A stretch of DNA of 57,449 bases from the NCBI GenBank assembly GCA_017503645.1, contig JAFVSR010000072.1, forward strand, positions 1 to 57,449, in the 5' to 3' direction. Below, piece by piece: positions 1 to 8,607 of the stretch; position 1 is the first letter of the stretch; every line of letters begins with the position of its first letter. Both the position numbers and the translations under genes were made by a program. The notes beneath the pieces are model-generated. The model did no database searches. It had not been told where the DNA came from and worked only from the letters and a program-made list of their open reading frames with translations. The stretch is from Bacteroidaceae bacterium (GTDB lineage: Bacteria; Bacteroidota; Bacteroidia; Bacteroidales; Bacteroidaceae).

Positions 1-1986
1 AAAAAGAACGTAGCGTATATCCACCGATATGTTGCGGCAGATGGAGGGGTCGAACTCAATGTCGCTCATTGTGGAGCGCCAGGTGCGGTCGAAGTTTATT
101 CCCACAAGTTCACCCTTGCCGTTTATTACAGGCGAGCCCGAGTTTCCGCCCGATGTGTGGTTCGATGCAAGGAAGCATACAGGTACCGTGGGGCGGCCGT
201 TCTTCTCTATGCTCCAACGGCCGTAGTCCTTGTTCCTGTATATGTCGCGCAATGCCTGCGGTATATCGTAGTCGTAAATCTCGGGGTTCTCCTTCGCTAT
301 CACTCCGTCGAGTGTCGACAGGTGTGTGTGATACTCGCCGTCGGCATTCTCGTAGCCGCAGATGGTGCCGTATGCCACGCGCAGTGTAAAGTTTGCATCG
401 GGGTAGAAGGCTCTCTCTTTGTCCCACTCGCGCAATGCCTGCATATATGTGGTGTACCACTTTTCAATGGCGGGCACATTGCTTATATTGCGGTAGGCAT
501 ATGCTATGTTTTGCTTTACTATTTCGTCGAAAATTCCCTCGAAGGCAATCATAGGGTCGGCAAGCAGTTCGTCGTTGTTCAGTGTAGCCTCGCCCAATAT
601 CTTTGTATTGTTGTAGAGGCTGTCTATATACTCCTGTATGCCGCCGCGGCTGTTTATTTCATCGGTCAATACCTGTGGTATGTTCTCTTTGGGCATTCGT
701 GCCATAAACTCGGTGAGCATCCTGCGGGCTATGGTGCGGTCAATCTCCTTGTTGTAGTCTTTGAGCAGTTTGCGGCGGTAGGCAAGCTGCTCTTCGGCTG
801 TTGCCGATGTGGCCTGTCGCAGTTTGCGTGCGATGCCGTATGCCTCTATGGCACCCACCGATTCATTGAAGAGCTCGCGCACAAAGTAGCCTTTTGTGTT
901 GCTTGCGTATGCAGCGCGCATAGAGTCGAGCAGTGAGGCATATTGCGGCTTGCCGGCAGCCCAGGCGGCAAAGCGGGCCTCGTAGCGCTGCTTTTTATCT
1001 ATTGTACCCAGGCGTTCCAGCCCCAGGCTCTCGCCCTGCCATTTTTTCCAGCTGTTGGCTATGTTTGCGTGCTTGGCGGCATATGCTATGCGCACGGCAA
1101 CATCCTTGCTTTGCGCCTCAGCGATGGTTTCAAGGCGCAGTGTGCGCAGTGCTATCTTCATTGGGTTCGATACGTTGGCAACATACTCCACGGCATCGGA
1201 TATCACATACTCCTGTGTGTTGCCGGGGAAGCCGTATATCATAGTGAAATCGCCCTCCTGCACTCCATCGGTGGATATCTTGAAATGGCGTTTGGGGCGG
1301 TAGGGGACATTCTCCTTGCTGTAGTCGGCAGGTTGGTTGTCGCCGCCTGCATATACGCGGAAGATTGAAAAATCGCCCGTGTGGCGAGGCCATATCCAGT
1401 TGTCGGTGTCGCCGCCGAACTTGCCGATAGACGAGGGTGGTGCACCCACAAGGCGCACATCGCGGTAGGTCTGATAAACGTACATTACAAATTGGTTGCC
1501 GTAGTAGAGGCTCTCTATCGATGCGCGGTAGCCCTCGCCCTTTGTGGCCTCGGCTATTATATCCTCACGTTTTTCGCCTGCTGCAAGGCGCTCGGTTACA
1601 TCCTCCATACCCACGAGCAGGCTCACGGTGAGCCCGGGAACGGGTAGCTCCTCGGCCATAGATTGTGCCCAGTAGCCATTGGTGAGGTAGTCGTGCTCCA
1701 CCGACGACAGCTTCTGTATGGAGCTATAGCCGCAGTGGTGGTTGGTGAGCAGCAATCCCTGCTCCGACACGAACTCGCCTGTGCAACCACCGCCGAACTG
1801 CACAACGGCATCCTTCAACGATGGTTTGTCGGTCGAGTAGATGTCATCGGCTTTTAATTTGAAACCCATCTTGCGCATATCCTTGATGCGCTCCTTGATG
1901 TGATTGGGCAGCCACATACCTTCGTCGGCGAATGTGGTGGCAATGGCAAAGCAGGCCATTGCGCATAGCAAGAGTCTTTTAATCAT
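1..1986 (-). CDS. S46 family dipeptidyl-peptidase, DPP11-like (3' end cut by window)
   Basis: Exported serine dipeptidyl-peptidase that removes dipeptides from oligopeptides in the periplasm. Residues 1-20 are a signal peptide (MIKRLLLCAMACFAIATTFA). The chymotrypsin-fold triad region is visible: TNHHCGY (His83/His84), FGGDTDNW, and SGGNSGSPV with Ser616 as nucleophile. Arg634 lies 18 residues after Ser616, in the position that is Arg in DPP11 (Asp/Glu-specific) and Gly in DPP7, so acidic P1 specificity is inferred. 662 codons are present; family members are about 710-720 aa, so roughly 50 C-terminal residues lie beyond base 1. It is the last visible gene of a minus-strand operon, 20 nt after the phosphoesterase gene. 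Confidence 0.93.
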   Translation of the reverse strand, partial: MIKRLLLCAMACFAIATTFADEGMWLPNHIKERIKDMRKMGFKLKADDIYSTDKPSLKDAVVQFGGGCTGEFVSEQGLLLTNHHCGYSSIQKLSSVEHDYLTNGYWAQSMAEELPVPGLTVSLLVGMEDVTERLAAGEKREDIIAEATKGEGYRASIESLYYGNQFVMYVYQTYRDVRLVGAPPSSIGKFGGDTDNWIWPRHTGDFSIFRVYAGGDNQPADYSKENVPYRPKRHFKISTDGVQEGDFTMIYGFPGNTQEYVISDAVEYVANVSNPMKIALRTLRLETIAEAQSKDVAVRIAYAAKHANIANSWKKWQGESLGLERLGTIDKKQRYEARFAAWAAGKPQYASLLDSMRAAYASNTKGYFVRELFNESVGAIEAYGIARKLRQATSATAEEQLAYRRKLLKDYNKEIDRTIARRMLTEFMARMPKENIPQVLTDEINSRGGIQEYIDSLYNNTKILGEATLNNDELLADPMIAFEGIFDEIVKQNIAYAYRNISNVPAIEKWYTTYMQALREWDKERAFYPDANFTLRVAYGTICGYENADGEYHTHLSTLDGVIAKENPEIYDYDIPQALRDIYRNKDYGRWSIEKNGRPTVPVCFLASNHTSGGNSGSPVINGKGELVGINFDRTWRSTMSDIEFDPSICRNISVDIRYVLF

Positions 1987-2006
1987 AATGTGTATAGCGT
2001 GTTTGT

Positions 2007-2495
2007 TTATGCAAGTTCAATTACCTCAACGTCTTTGATGCTGCCGTTGTCTATGGTGAATTTGACGAGTGTGCGCACCTGTTGCCACCCCTGCTTGCCT
2101 GCCGCCCCGGGGTTTATGTGCAGGCAGCCAATGAGCTTGTCGTACATCACTTTGAGGATATGCGAGTGCCCCGAAATGAATAGCTGTGGCCGTTCCTTGT
2201 ATATTGCGTTGCGTATAGATGCGTCGTAGTGCCCGGGGTAGCCGCCTATGTGTTTCATAATCACGTTGCACCCCTCTATGCTGAACCTTGCCACTTCGGA
2301 GAAACGGAAACGCACCTCGGGACCGTCGATGTTACCGCACACAGCCCTCACGGGGCGGTGTGCCTCCAGCTGCTCTATTATGCGCATTGAGCCTATATCG
2401 CCGGCGTGCCATATCTCGTCGCAATCGTTGAAATGGGTGAGATAGCGGTCGTCCCACCAACTGTGGGTGTCGCTCAACAGCCCTATTCTTTTCAT
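2007..2495 (-). CDS. YfcE/MJ0936-family metallophosphoesterase
   Basis: Small (162 aa) calcineurin-like phosphoesterase of the YfcE type, expected to hydrolyse phosphodiesters with a di-metal centre in the cytoplasm; the physiological substrate is not known. Metal-binding motifs appear in order: LLSDTHS near the N-terminus, WHAGDIGS, CGNIDG, and SGHSHI followed by INPGAAGKQ. The start chosen is the ATG overlapping the stop of the upstream kinase-like gene in an ATGA arrangement; an in-frame extension further upstream would overlap that gene by about 300 nt and has no homology. The tight coupling suggests co-translation. Confidence 0.9.
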   Translation of the reverse strand: MKRIGLLSDTHSWWDDRYLTHFNDCDEIWHAGDIGSMRIIEQLEAHRPVRAVCGNIDGPEVRFRFSEVARFSIEGCNVIMKHIGGYPGHYDASIRNAIYKERPQLFISGHSHILKVMYDKLIGCLHINPGAAGKQGWQQVRTLVKFTIDNGSIKDVEVIELA

Positions 2496-3115
2496 AGCCC
2501 GAAACGTGCGCGTATGAGATTGCAGATGTATTCGGCAGTGCCGTCGATACCCAAAATGGATGAATTTATGCAAAGGTCGTACGATGCAGCCTCGCCCCAA
2601 CGTGTGGCGGCATAATAGTCGTGGTATGAGCGGCGCTTCTTGTCGCCCTTCTCCATTAGTTCGCGTGCCTCCTCTTCGCCGGTTCTCTCCTTGCGTGCAA
2701 TGCGGCGTATGCGGTCGTCGCTGTCGGCGGTAATGAATATGCTCAACATATTGGGCTGGTCGCGCAGCACATATTCGGCGCAACGGCCTATGATGATGCA
2801 ACTTTCACGTCGGGCAATGTTTCTTATGGCCTCGCTCTGTATCTGAAAAAGCTGGTCGCTCTCCATACAACTGCCGCCGCCTGTGAGGAAATTGGACAGC
2901 GAGCCGTGTATGCTGAAGAGGCCGCTGAGGAAACTGTCCGACTCTCTTTCGTCGGCGCTTGCGAATACGCTGGCATCGAGCCCGCTCTCAATGGCTGCAG
3001 CCTCCAACAATTTTTTGTCATATATTGGCAACAGCAGTTTTTCTCCTATCTTCTCGGCAATTTTTTTGCCTCCACTGCCCAATTGGCGGCCTATGGTAAT
3101 TACAATATTTTTCAT
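2492..3115 (-). CDS. cytidylate kinase-like family protein
   Basis: 207-aa P-loop protein of the cytidylate-kinase-like family (Cytidylate_kin2). The N-terminus ITIGRQLGSGGKKIAEKIG contains the glycine-rich nucleotide-binding loop, and later Arg-rich stretches (RIRRIARKERTG, KGDKKRRSYHDYY) look like the phosphate-contacting lid region. It differs from canonical Cmk, so CMP as substrate is uncertain. It lies 21 nt downstream of the MATE gene and overlaps the phosphoesterase start by 4 nt, so it belongs to the same minus-strand operon. Confidence 0.85.
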   Translation of the reverse strand: MKNIVITIGRQLGSGGKKIAEKIGEKLLLPIYDKKLLEAAAIESGLDASVFASADERESDSFLSGLFSIHGSLSNFLTGGGSCMESDQLFQIQSEAIRNIARRESCIIIGRCAEYVLRDQPNMLSIFITADSDDRIRRIARKERTGEEEARELMEKGDKKRRSYHDYYAATRWGEAASYDLCINSSILGIDGTAEYICNLIRARFGL

Positions 3116-3136
3116 ATTATGTGTTATTGGTTCTCT

Positions 3137-4507
3137 TTATATAAGTTTCTTTTTGCTCCAATTGTTGAATTGCACTTTAAGCATCACTATAGTGAGTACT
3201 GCTGCCACAAAATCGGATATGGGCATACTGTACCACACACCATCCTCGCCATAGAAGAGCGGCAGGGCAAGCAGCAGGGGTATGAGGAAAAGCATCTGTC
3301 TTGTGAGTGAGAGGAATATAGACTTTTTTACCATACCTATGCTCTGGAAAAAGTTGGTTGTCACCATCTGGAAACCAATGAGCGGCATCACAAGCGACAT
3401 TATGCGCATAGCCTTTGCCGAGCTTGCTATGAGGGCTGCATCGGTGGTGAATGCGCGTGCTATAATCTCGGGCATAAACTCGTTGAGTATGAAACCTATT
3501 ATCATCACCGCACTTGCGCATATGCAGGTGAGTTTGAAGGTTTCGGTCACTCGCTTGTACTGCTTTGCACCATAGTTGTAGCCCACTATGGGCTGCATAC
3601 CCTGTGTGAGGCCCAGCACTATCATCACAAAGATGAACGCCACGCGGTTCGATATTCCGTATGCGGCAATTGATATATCGCCGTCGGCGCTGTATGTGCG
3701 CAATCCCTTGTTCACTATTATTACCACAAGGCAGGCCGCCGCGTTAATGAAGAATGGCGACATACCTATACTCAAAATGGCCTTTACAATATCTTTTTTC
3801 AGTTTGTAGATGCCGCGTTGCAGGTGCAGCAACTCGTTGGGGTTGCTAAGCAGGCGTATCTGCCACATAAGGGTGGTGCACTGTGCTATGATAGTGGCAA
3901 GGGCGGCGCCTCTTATTCCCCAATCGAACAAATAGATGAACGTGGGGGCAAGGATGATGTTCGCAATAACAGTTATTATGGTGGCTATCATAGCCTGGCG
4001 CGGGTGCCCCGATGCACGCAATGCGGCGTTTATACCAAAATACAAGTGGGTGACTATGTTACCAAGCAGAATTACCTCCATAAAACTGCGGGCGTATGGC
4101 AGGGTGGCCTCGCTTGCACCAAAGAAAAAGAGCACCTCGTCGAGGAAGAACAACGAAATGCACGCAAACAGCGTTCCCACAATGAAATTGAGCGTTACAA
4201 TGTTGCCCAAAATGAGTTTTGCCGAATTGTAGTCTCTCTGCCCCAATTTTACCGACAGCTGTGTGGCGCCACCCAGGCCCACCATAGCGCCAAAGGCTGC
4301 CGACAGGTTCATAAACGGGAATGTGGTGGCAAGGCCCGAAATGGCCAATGCACCCACACCCTGCCCAATGAATATGCTGTCTATCATATTGTAGAGCGAT
4401 GCGGCTGTTTGCGCTATAATTGCGGGAATTGCATATTGTGTGAGCAGTTTGCTCACCTTTTCGGTTCCAAGCTCGGTGGGAACTTTTTTCTTTGTTGCCT
4501 CGTTCAT
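3137..4507 (-). CDS. MATE family efflux transporter (MepA-like)
   Basis: 456-aa inner-membrane multidrug/cation antiporter with about 12 predicted membrane segments in two homologous halves. The N-terminal half carries YNMIDSIFIGQGVG and FGAMVGLGGATQLSVKLGQ, typical of MATE helices 1-2; the second half has VGYNYGAKQYKRV, the equivalent loop. Length matches the family (about 440-460 aa). It is first in an operon with the kinase-like, phosphoesterase and S46 genes. A -7 box (TATCTTTG) sits 25 nt upstream of the ATG at the edge of an 84-bp repeat array. The drug or metabolite exported cannot be told from sequence. Confidence 0.92.
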   Translation of the reverse strand: MNEATKKKVPTELGTEKVSKLLTQYAIPAIIAQTAASLYNMIDSIFIGQGVGALAISGLATTFPFMNLSAAFGAMVGLGGATQLSVKLGQRDYNSAKLILGNIVTLNFIVGTLFACISLFFLDEVLFFFGASEATLPYARSFMEVILLGNIVTHLYFGINAALRASGHPRQAMIATIITVIANIILAPTFIYLFDWGIRGAALATIIAQCTTLMWQIRLLSNPNELLHLQRGIYKLKKDIVKAILSIGMSPFFINAAACLVVIIVNKGLRTYSADGDISIAAYGISNRVAFIFVMIVLGLTQGMQPIVGYNYGAKQYKRVTETFKLTCICASAVMIIGFILNEFMPEIIARAFTTDAALIASSAKAMRIMSLVMPLIGFQMVTTNFFQSIGMVKKSIFLSLTRQMLFLIPLLLALPLFYGEDGVWYSMPISDFVAAVLTIVMLKVQFNNWSKKKLI

Positions 4508-4532
4508 AAATGTGTTAAAATATATATCTTTG

Positions 4533-4540
4533 CAAAGATA
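4533..4540 (-). promoter_or_regulatory. -7 box of the MATE operon promoter
   Basis: TATCTTTG on the minus strand, 25 nt before the MATE ATG, matching the Bacteroidetes TAnnTTTG -7 consensus. It lies within a 16-nt palindrome, TATCTTTGCAAAGATA (4525-4540). No clear -33 TTTG is seen at the usual 19-21 nt spacing, because that stretch is repeat sequence. Confidence 0.55.
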
Positions 4541-4541
4541 G

Positions 4542-4793
4542 AAACAAGCGAGCGGAAAATGCGAAGTTCACTTCGGCATTTTACACAGCGAGCGCAGTCT
4601 ATCTTCGCGGTTTATCGCAAAGTACAAACAAGCGAGCGGAAAATGCGAAGTTTACTTCGGCATTTTACACGGCGAGCGCAGTCTATCTTCGCGGTTTATC
4701 GCAAAGTACAAACAAGCGAGCGGAAAATGCGAAGTTCACTTCGGCATTTTACACGGCGAGCGCAGTCTATCTTCGCGATTCATCGCAAAGATA
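4542..4793. repeat. three tandem copies of an 84-bp repeat
   Basis: Units at 4542-4625, 4626-4709 and 4710-4793, each exactly 84 bp and nearly identical (a few substitutions). Each contains a near-palindrome of 27 nt, AAAATGCGAAGT-TC-ACTTCGGCATTTT, a GCGAGCG/CGAGCGC pair around it, and TATCTTCGCGG. The sequence GCAAAGATA borders the array on both sides (4532-4540 and 4785-4793), while the internal junctions read GCAAAGTAC. Eighty-four is a multiple of three and the plus-strand frame is open through all units into mnmA, but nothing suggests it is translated. The region separates the divergent MATE and mnmA genes. The class of repeat is unknown to me; a dispersed intergenic repeat is most likely. 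Confidence 0.9.
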
Positions 4794-4846
4794 AAAAACT
4801 TGTTTTAATATTTTTGATATTTTTTACAAGTAAAATTAAATATTTT

Positions 4847-5929
4847 ATGAATAACAGCTCAAAAAGTGTGCTTGTGGGAATGAGTGGCGGCATAGACAGC
4901 ACTGCGGTGTGCAGTATGCTGCTTGCTGCGGGGTATCGTGTGTGCGGCCTCACACTCGTTACCTGCGATGCCTCGTTGAAGGCCGCAACCGATGCGGCTT
5001 TGCTTGCTGCCAAATTGGGAATAGAGCATCACGTTGCCGACATACGCGATGAGTTCCGTCGTGCGGTGGTGCAGCCCTTTATAGATGCCTATTTGCAGGG
5101 CCTCACCCCCAACCCTTGCGTGAATTGTAATCCTGCAATAAAGTTCAAGGTGCTCGAGGAGTGGGCCGACCGCCTGGGCTGCACATATATAGCCACGGGG
5201 CACTATGTGAAGCTGAAAACCATCGATGAGAAGGTCTATATTTGCGCAGGCAGCGACCACCGCAAAGACCAGAGCTATTTCCTGTGGCGTCTGACGCAGC
5301 AGCAGTTGCGCCGCGTGATATTCCCGTTGGGCAATTGGGAAAAGCCCTCGGTGCTTGCCTATCTTAAAGAGCAGGGCCTTGAGAAGGCTGCCGAGGATGG
5401 CGAGAGTATGGAGGTCTGTTTTATACCGGGCGATTACCGCGATTTTCTGCGTGCCAATGTGCCCGACATTGATGCAACCTATGGTGGCGGAGCCTTTGTA
5501 GATAACTGTGGCCGTGTGATAGGGCGCCACGCGGGTTTCCCATTCTACACGATAGGGCAGCGCAAGGGGTTAGGCATAGCACTTGGTTATCCCGCCTATG
5601 TGATAAAGATAAATGCTGCCAAAAATACCGTGATGTTGGGAACCGAGGAGCAGTTGCAAACGACATATATGCTCATAGAGGAGCCTTCGTGGGTAGGTGC
5701 CGTGCCCGCCGATAATCTGCAAGTGCGTGTGCGTTACCGTGGTTGCCCCGTGCCTTGCGAGCCCCCGCATAAGGTGGCTGAGGGGCTGTGGTTGCTGCAT
5801 CTGCTGGAAAACGTGTCGGCCGTTACGCCTGGGCAGTCGGCGGTCTTTTATAACGATAATATGATAGTCGGAGGTGCTTTCATTGCATCGCAGCGTGGTA
5901 TAAACCAATGGATTAAAAATGATGAATGA
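4847..5929 (+). CDS. mnmA: tRNA-specific 2-thiouridylase MnmA
   Basis: 360-aa PP-loop ATPase that puts sulfur on U34 of tRNA-Lys, -Glu and -Gln. The ATP-binding PP-loop is VGMSGGIDST (residues 10-19). The two catalytic cysteines are visible: Cys91 in TPNPCVNCN and Cys191 in MEVCFIP. The C-terminal beta-barrel begins around FYTIGQRKGLG. The ATG at 4847 was chosen because it begins the family N-terminus; the frame is open for over 340 codons upstream, but that stretch runs through the 84-bp repeats and antisense to the MATE gene. The stop overlaps the start of xseA by 11 nt. Confidence 0.95.
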   Translation: MNNSSKSVLVGMSGGIDSTAVCSMLLAAGYRVCGLTLVTCDASLKAATDAALLAAKLGIEHHVADIRDEFRRAVVQPFIDAYLQGLTPNPCVNCNPAIKFKVLEEWADRLGCTYIATGHYVKLKTIDEKVYICAGSDHRKDQSYFLWRLTQQQLRRVIFPLGNWEKPSVLAYLKEQGLEKAAEDGESMEVCFIPGDYRDFLRANVPDIDATYGGGAFVDNCGRVIGRHAGFPFYTIGQRKGLGIALGYPAYVIKINAAKNTVMLGTEEQLQTTYMLIEEPSWVGAVPADNLQVRVRYRGCPVPCEPPHKVAEGLWLLHLLENVSAVTPGQSAVFYNDNMIVGGAFIASQRGINQWIKNDE

Positions 5930-7100
5930 GGAACCGTTAAGCCTGTTTGCCCTTAATAGTCTTGTGCGCGGCACGTTGGCGCAGAGCTTCCCTACGGCCT
6001 GTTGGGTGGTGGGCGAGTTGAGCGAGGTGCGCGAAGCGGCAGCAGGGCATTGTTATATAGAACTTGTGGAGCGCGATGAGGCTGCCAACGAACCCGTGGC
6101 CAGGGCGCGTGGAACCATTTGGGCGCGCATATACTCCTTGCTCAAGCCATATTTCCTTGAGCAGACGGGTACTCCCTTTTCCGTGGGGCTCAAAGTGATG
6201 CTTAAGGTTTCCGTAGTTTTTCACGAACTCTATGGCTACTCGCTCGATGTGTGCGATATTGAGCCCTCCTTCACCATTGGTGAGGCGGCAAGGCTGCGCA
6301 AGGCTGTTCTCGACCGCCTTGCACGTGAGGGTGTTCTCGAACTCAACAAGGAGCTCCCCTTTCCTTTATTACCACAGCGAGTAGCTGTTATATCCTCTTC
6401 GTATGCCGCGGGTTACGGCGATTTTTGCGACCAACTTGTGCACAACCCCTATGGTTTTGTCTTTTATCCCGCACTTTTCCCTGCTCCTATGCAGGGGAGC
6501 AAGGTGGAGCAGGGGATTATAGCGGCCTTAGACAAGATTGCTCAAAATATCGATTTGTGGGATTTGGTAGTTATTATTCGCGGTGGCGGTGCCACAAGCG
6601 ACCTCTCCTGCTTCGATACCTACGACCTTGCCAATAATTGTGCCCAGTTCCCCCTGCCTGTGGTCACAGGCATAGGTCATAGGCGCGATGTGTCGGTGCT
6701 CGATGCCGTGGCCCATACAAGTGTAAAGACACCCACTGCTGCTGCCGAACTTCTTATACACGCAATGGCAGAGCAGGCAGCTGCCATAGATGATGCCGGC
6801 AGGGCGATAGTTACTACCGTGCGCGATGCGCTGGGTGCACAAAAGATGCGGTTGAACACCTTGTTGCAGCGTTTACCAGTGTTCACGGCGCTATATTTTC
6901 AAAAGCAGGAACATAAACTCGCTTTGTATAAGCAGGCGTTAGATGCCGCATCGCCCTCGCGCGTGCTTGCAATGGGGTATAGTATCACCCGTGTGAACGG
7001 CAAGGCGGTGCGTTCGCTTGCCGATGTGCCTGCGGGCACCCGTGTAGAAACTACCGTTGAGGGTGGCAGTTTCACAAGTGTTGTAGATGACAATAAATAA
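5919..7100 (+). CDS. xseA: exodeoxyribonuclease VII large subunit
   Basis: 393-aa catalytic subunit of exonuclease VII, which degrades single-stranded DNA from both ends. An N-terminal OB-fold (about residues 1-100) is followed by the Exonuc_VII_L domain, with VIRGGGATSDLSCFD, VVTGIGHRRDVSVLD and SVKTPTAAAE as hallmark motifs. It is somewhat shorter than the E. coli enzyme (456 aa), with a reduced coiled-coil region. Two adjacent ATG codons (5919 and 5922) overlap the mnmA stop; either is possible. The small subunit gene follows directly. Confidence 0.94.
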   Translation: MMNEEPLSLFALNSLVRGTLAQSFPTACWVVGELSEVREAAAGHCYIELVERDEAANEPVARARGTIWARIYSLLKPYFLEQTGTPFSVGLKVMLKVSVVFHELYGYSLDVCDIEPSFTIGEAARLRKAVLDRLAREGVLELNKELPFPLLPQRVAVISSSYAAGYGDFCDQLVHNPYGFVFYPALFPAPMQGSKVEQGIIAALDKIAQNIDLWDLVVIIRGGGATSDLSCFDTYDLANNCAQFPLPVVTGIGHRRDVSVLDAVAHTSVKTPTAAAELLIHAMAEQAAAIDDAGRAIVTTVRDALGAQKMRLNTLLQRLPVFTALYFQKQEHKLALYKQALDAASPSRVLAMGYSITRVNGKAVRSLADVPAGTRVETTVEGGSFTSVVDDNK

Positions 7101-7110
7101 AAATGAATAT

Positions 7111-7317
7111 ATGGAAAACAATAATATGACATATGCGCAGGCAATGGAGCGCCTCGAGGTTATAATGAACGATGTTCAGGGTGGTAAAATGGATATAGAC
7201 CGCCTTGCCGATGTGCTGAAAGAGGCCGATGAAATCATTAAATTTTGCAAAGACAAGCTATACAAAGTAGATGAGGAGGTGAAGGCTGTTTTGCAGAATA
7301 TGTCTGATATTGAATAA
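7111..7317 (+). CDS. xseB: exodeoxyribonuclease VII small subunit
   Basis: 68-aa XseB, the small helical subunit that binds the coiled coil of XseA. The family signature TYAQAMERLEVIMNDVQGG and the LADVLKEADEIIKFCKDKL helix are clear. The start at 7111 (MENNNMTYAQ) was preferred over an in-frame ATG at 7087, which lies inside xseA and adds non-homologous residues. It ends the mnmA-xseA-xseB cluster, and a terminator hairpin follows at 7340. Confidence 0.9.
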   Translation: MENNNMTYAQAMERLEVIMNDVQGGKMDIDRLADVLKEADEIIKFCKDKLYKVDEEVKAVLQNMSDIE

Positions 7318-7339
7318 GCGGACTTTTAGTCAGCCCCCT

Positions 7340-7388
7340 ATTGCAATGTAGGTTTTACTGCGCAACCTCCTTGTGCATTGCAATTTTA
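7340..7388 (+). terminator. hairpin terminator after xseB
   Basis: Inverted repeat ATTGCAATG (7340-7348) / CATTGCAAT (7376-7384) with an inner AGGTT/AACCT stem, followed by TTTT. It closes the mnmA-xseA-xseB transcript. The rest of 7318-7569 holds only the ilvE promoter region. Confidence 0.65.
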
Positions 7389-7483
7389 ATAAAGAGGTCG
7401 CATAATGACTTTCCTAAAGATTGTTAATTTGCGGTGTGGAAACTTTTTTGCATAAAATAAAACGGTTTCTTGGTATTTATGTT

Positions 7484-7491
7484 TATCTTTG
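7484..7491 (+). promoter_or_regulatory. -7 box of the ilvE operon promoter
   Basis: TATCTTTG followed by C, an exact match to the Bacteroidetes TAnnTTTG -7 element, 79 nt before the ilvE ATG. A TTTCTTGG stretch is the nearest -33-like sequence but is not a good match. Confidence 0.6.
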
Positions 7492-7569
7492 CAAGACTGC
7501 AGGATGGGCTGCGATTATGTGCCGTTTTGCACAATGACAATATTGATAAAAGATATAAAATAACAAAAT

Positions 7570-8592
7570 ATGAAAGAACTTGATTGGTCAAACATTGGCT
7601 TCGGGTATAGAAAAACCGATTATAATGTTCGTTGTTACTATCGCAACGGTGCTTGGGGCGAAATAGAGGTTTGCTCCGATGAATATATTAATATGCATAT
7701 GGCTGCCACCTGTCTGCACTATGGTCAGGAGGCTTTTGAGGGCCTCAAGGCATTTCGTGGCAAGGACGGCAAGGTTCGCATATTCCGCTTGGAGGCTAAT
7801 GCCGAGCGTTTGCAGAACACTTGCGATGGCATTCTTATGCCGCAGGTGAGCGTGGAGATGTTCCGTGAAATGGTTACCAAGGTGGTGGAACTTAACAAGG
7901 ATTATATTCCGCCCTATGAGAGTGGCGCGTCACTATATATTCGTCCTTTGCTCATAGGCACAAGTGCTCAAGTGGGTGTTCACCCCGCTTCAGAGTACCT
8001 GTTTGTTATATTCGTTACTCCCGTGGGCCCGTACTTCAAGGGTGGTTTCTCTACAAATCCCTATGTGATTATTCGCGAGTACGACCGTTCGGCTCCTCTT
8101 GGAACCGGCAAGTACAAGGTGGGCGGTAACTATGCTGCCAGCCTGCGTGCCAACCAGTTGGCACACGAGAAGGGTTACTCTTGCGAGTTCTACTTAGATG
8201 CAAAGGAGAAAAAATATATCGATGAGTGCGGCGCAGCCAATTTCATCGGTATTAAGAACAATACTTACGTTACACCGCTCTCTACATCTATCCTGCCCTC
8301 TATCACCAATCGCAGCCTGCAGCAGATAGCCAAGGATATGGGTATGACCATCGAGGTGCGCCCCATCCCCGAGGAGGAGCTCTCTACATTTGAGGAGGCA
8401 GGTGCTTGCGGCACAGCAGCGGTTATTTCGCCCATCGAGCGCATAGATGACCTTGAAACAGGCAAGTCCTATGTGTTTGCCAAGGATGGCAAGCCCGGGC
8501 CTGAGTGCACAAAACTCTATGAACACCTGCGTGCAATACAGTATGGCGACGAGCCCGACAAGTATGGCTGGGTAACGGTGTTGGATATCTAA
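7570..8592 (+). CDS. ilvE: branched-chain amino-acid aminotransferase
   Basis: 340-aa fold-type IV PLP aminotransferase that interconverts Leu, Ile and Val with their 2-oxo acids in the cytoplasm. It is of the longer eukaryote-like BCAT type. The PLP lysine is Lys183 in KYKVGGNYAASLRANQLA; LHYGQEAFEGLKAFRG and the C-terminal ACGTAAVISPI, which contacts the phosphate, are also present. It begins a co-directional run of five genes (ilvE, DUF975, trmB, Dabb, mrp) with short gaps, preceded by a good -7 box. Confidence 0.95.
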   Translation: MKELDWSNIGFGYRKTDYNVRCYYRNGAWGEIEVCSDEYINMHMAATCLHYGQEAFEGLKAFRGKDGKVRIFRLEANAERLQNTCDGILMPQVSVEMFREMVTKVVELNKDYIPPYESGASLYIRPLLIGTSAQVGVHPASEYLFVIFVTPVGPYFKGGFSTNPYVIIREYDRSAPLGTGKYKVGGNYAASLRANQLAHEKGYSCEFYLDAKEKKYIDECGAANFIGIKNNTYVTPLSTSILPSITNRSLQQIAKDMGMTIEVRPIPEEELSTFEEAGACGTAAVISPIERIDDLETGKSYVFAKDGKPGPECTKLYEHLRAIQYGDEPDKYGWVTVLDI

Positions 8593-8607
8593 TATAATTT
8601 ATAAAAT

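Noticed and set aside
157-936. 259-aa open frame on the plus strand at the left edge, and others like it at 5530-4859, 37710-38705, 43090-44139 and 51506-52441.
   Set aside because: These long frames are antisense to clear genes (S46 peptidase, mnmA, ABC-F, recF, ffh) and arise from the codon bias of the coding strand.
4542-4793. CRISPR array.
   Set aside because: The units are contiguous 84-bp repeats without unique spacers, and no cas gene is in the window.
3818-4846. A 343-codon open frame upstream of and continuous with mnmA on the plus strand.
   Set aside because: It runs antisense to the MATE gene and through the 84-bp repeats. The MnmA N-terminus (MNNSSKSVLVGMSGG) starts exactly at 4847, and there is no homology before it.
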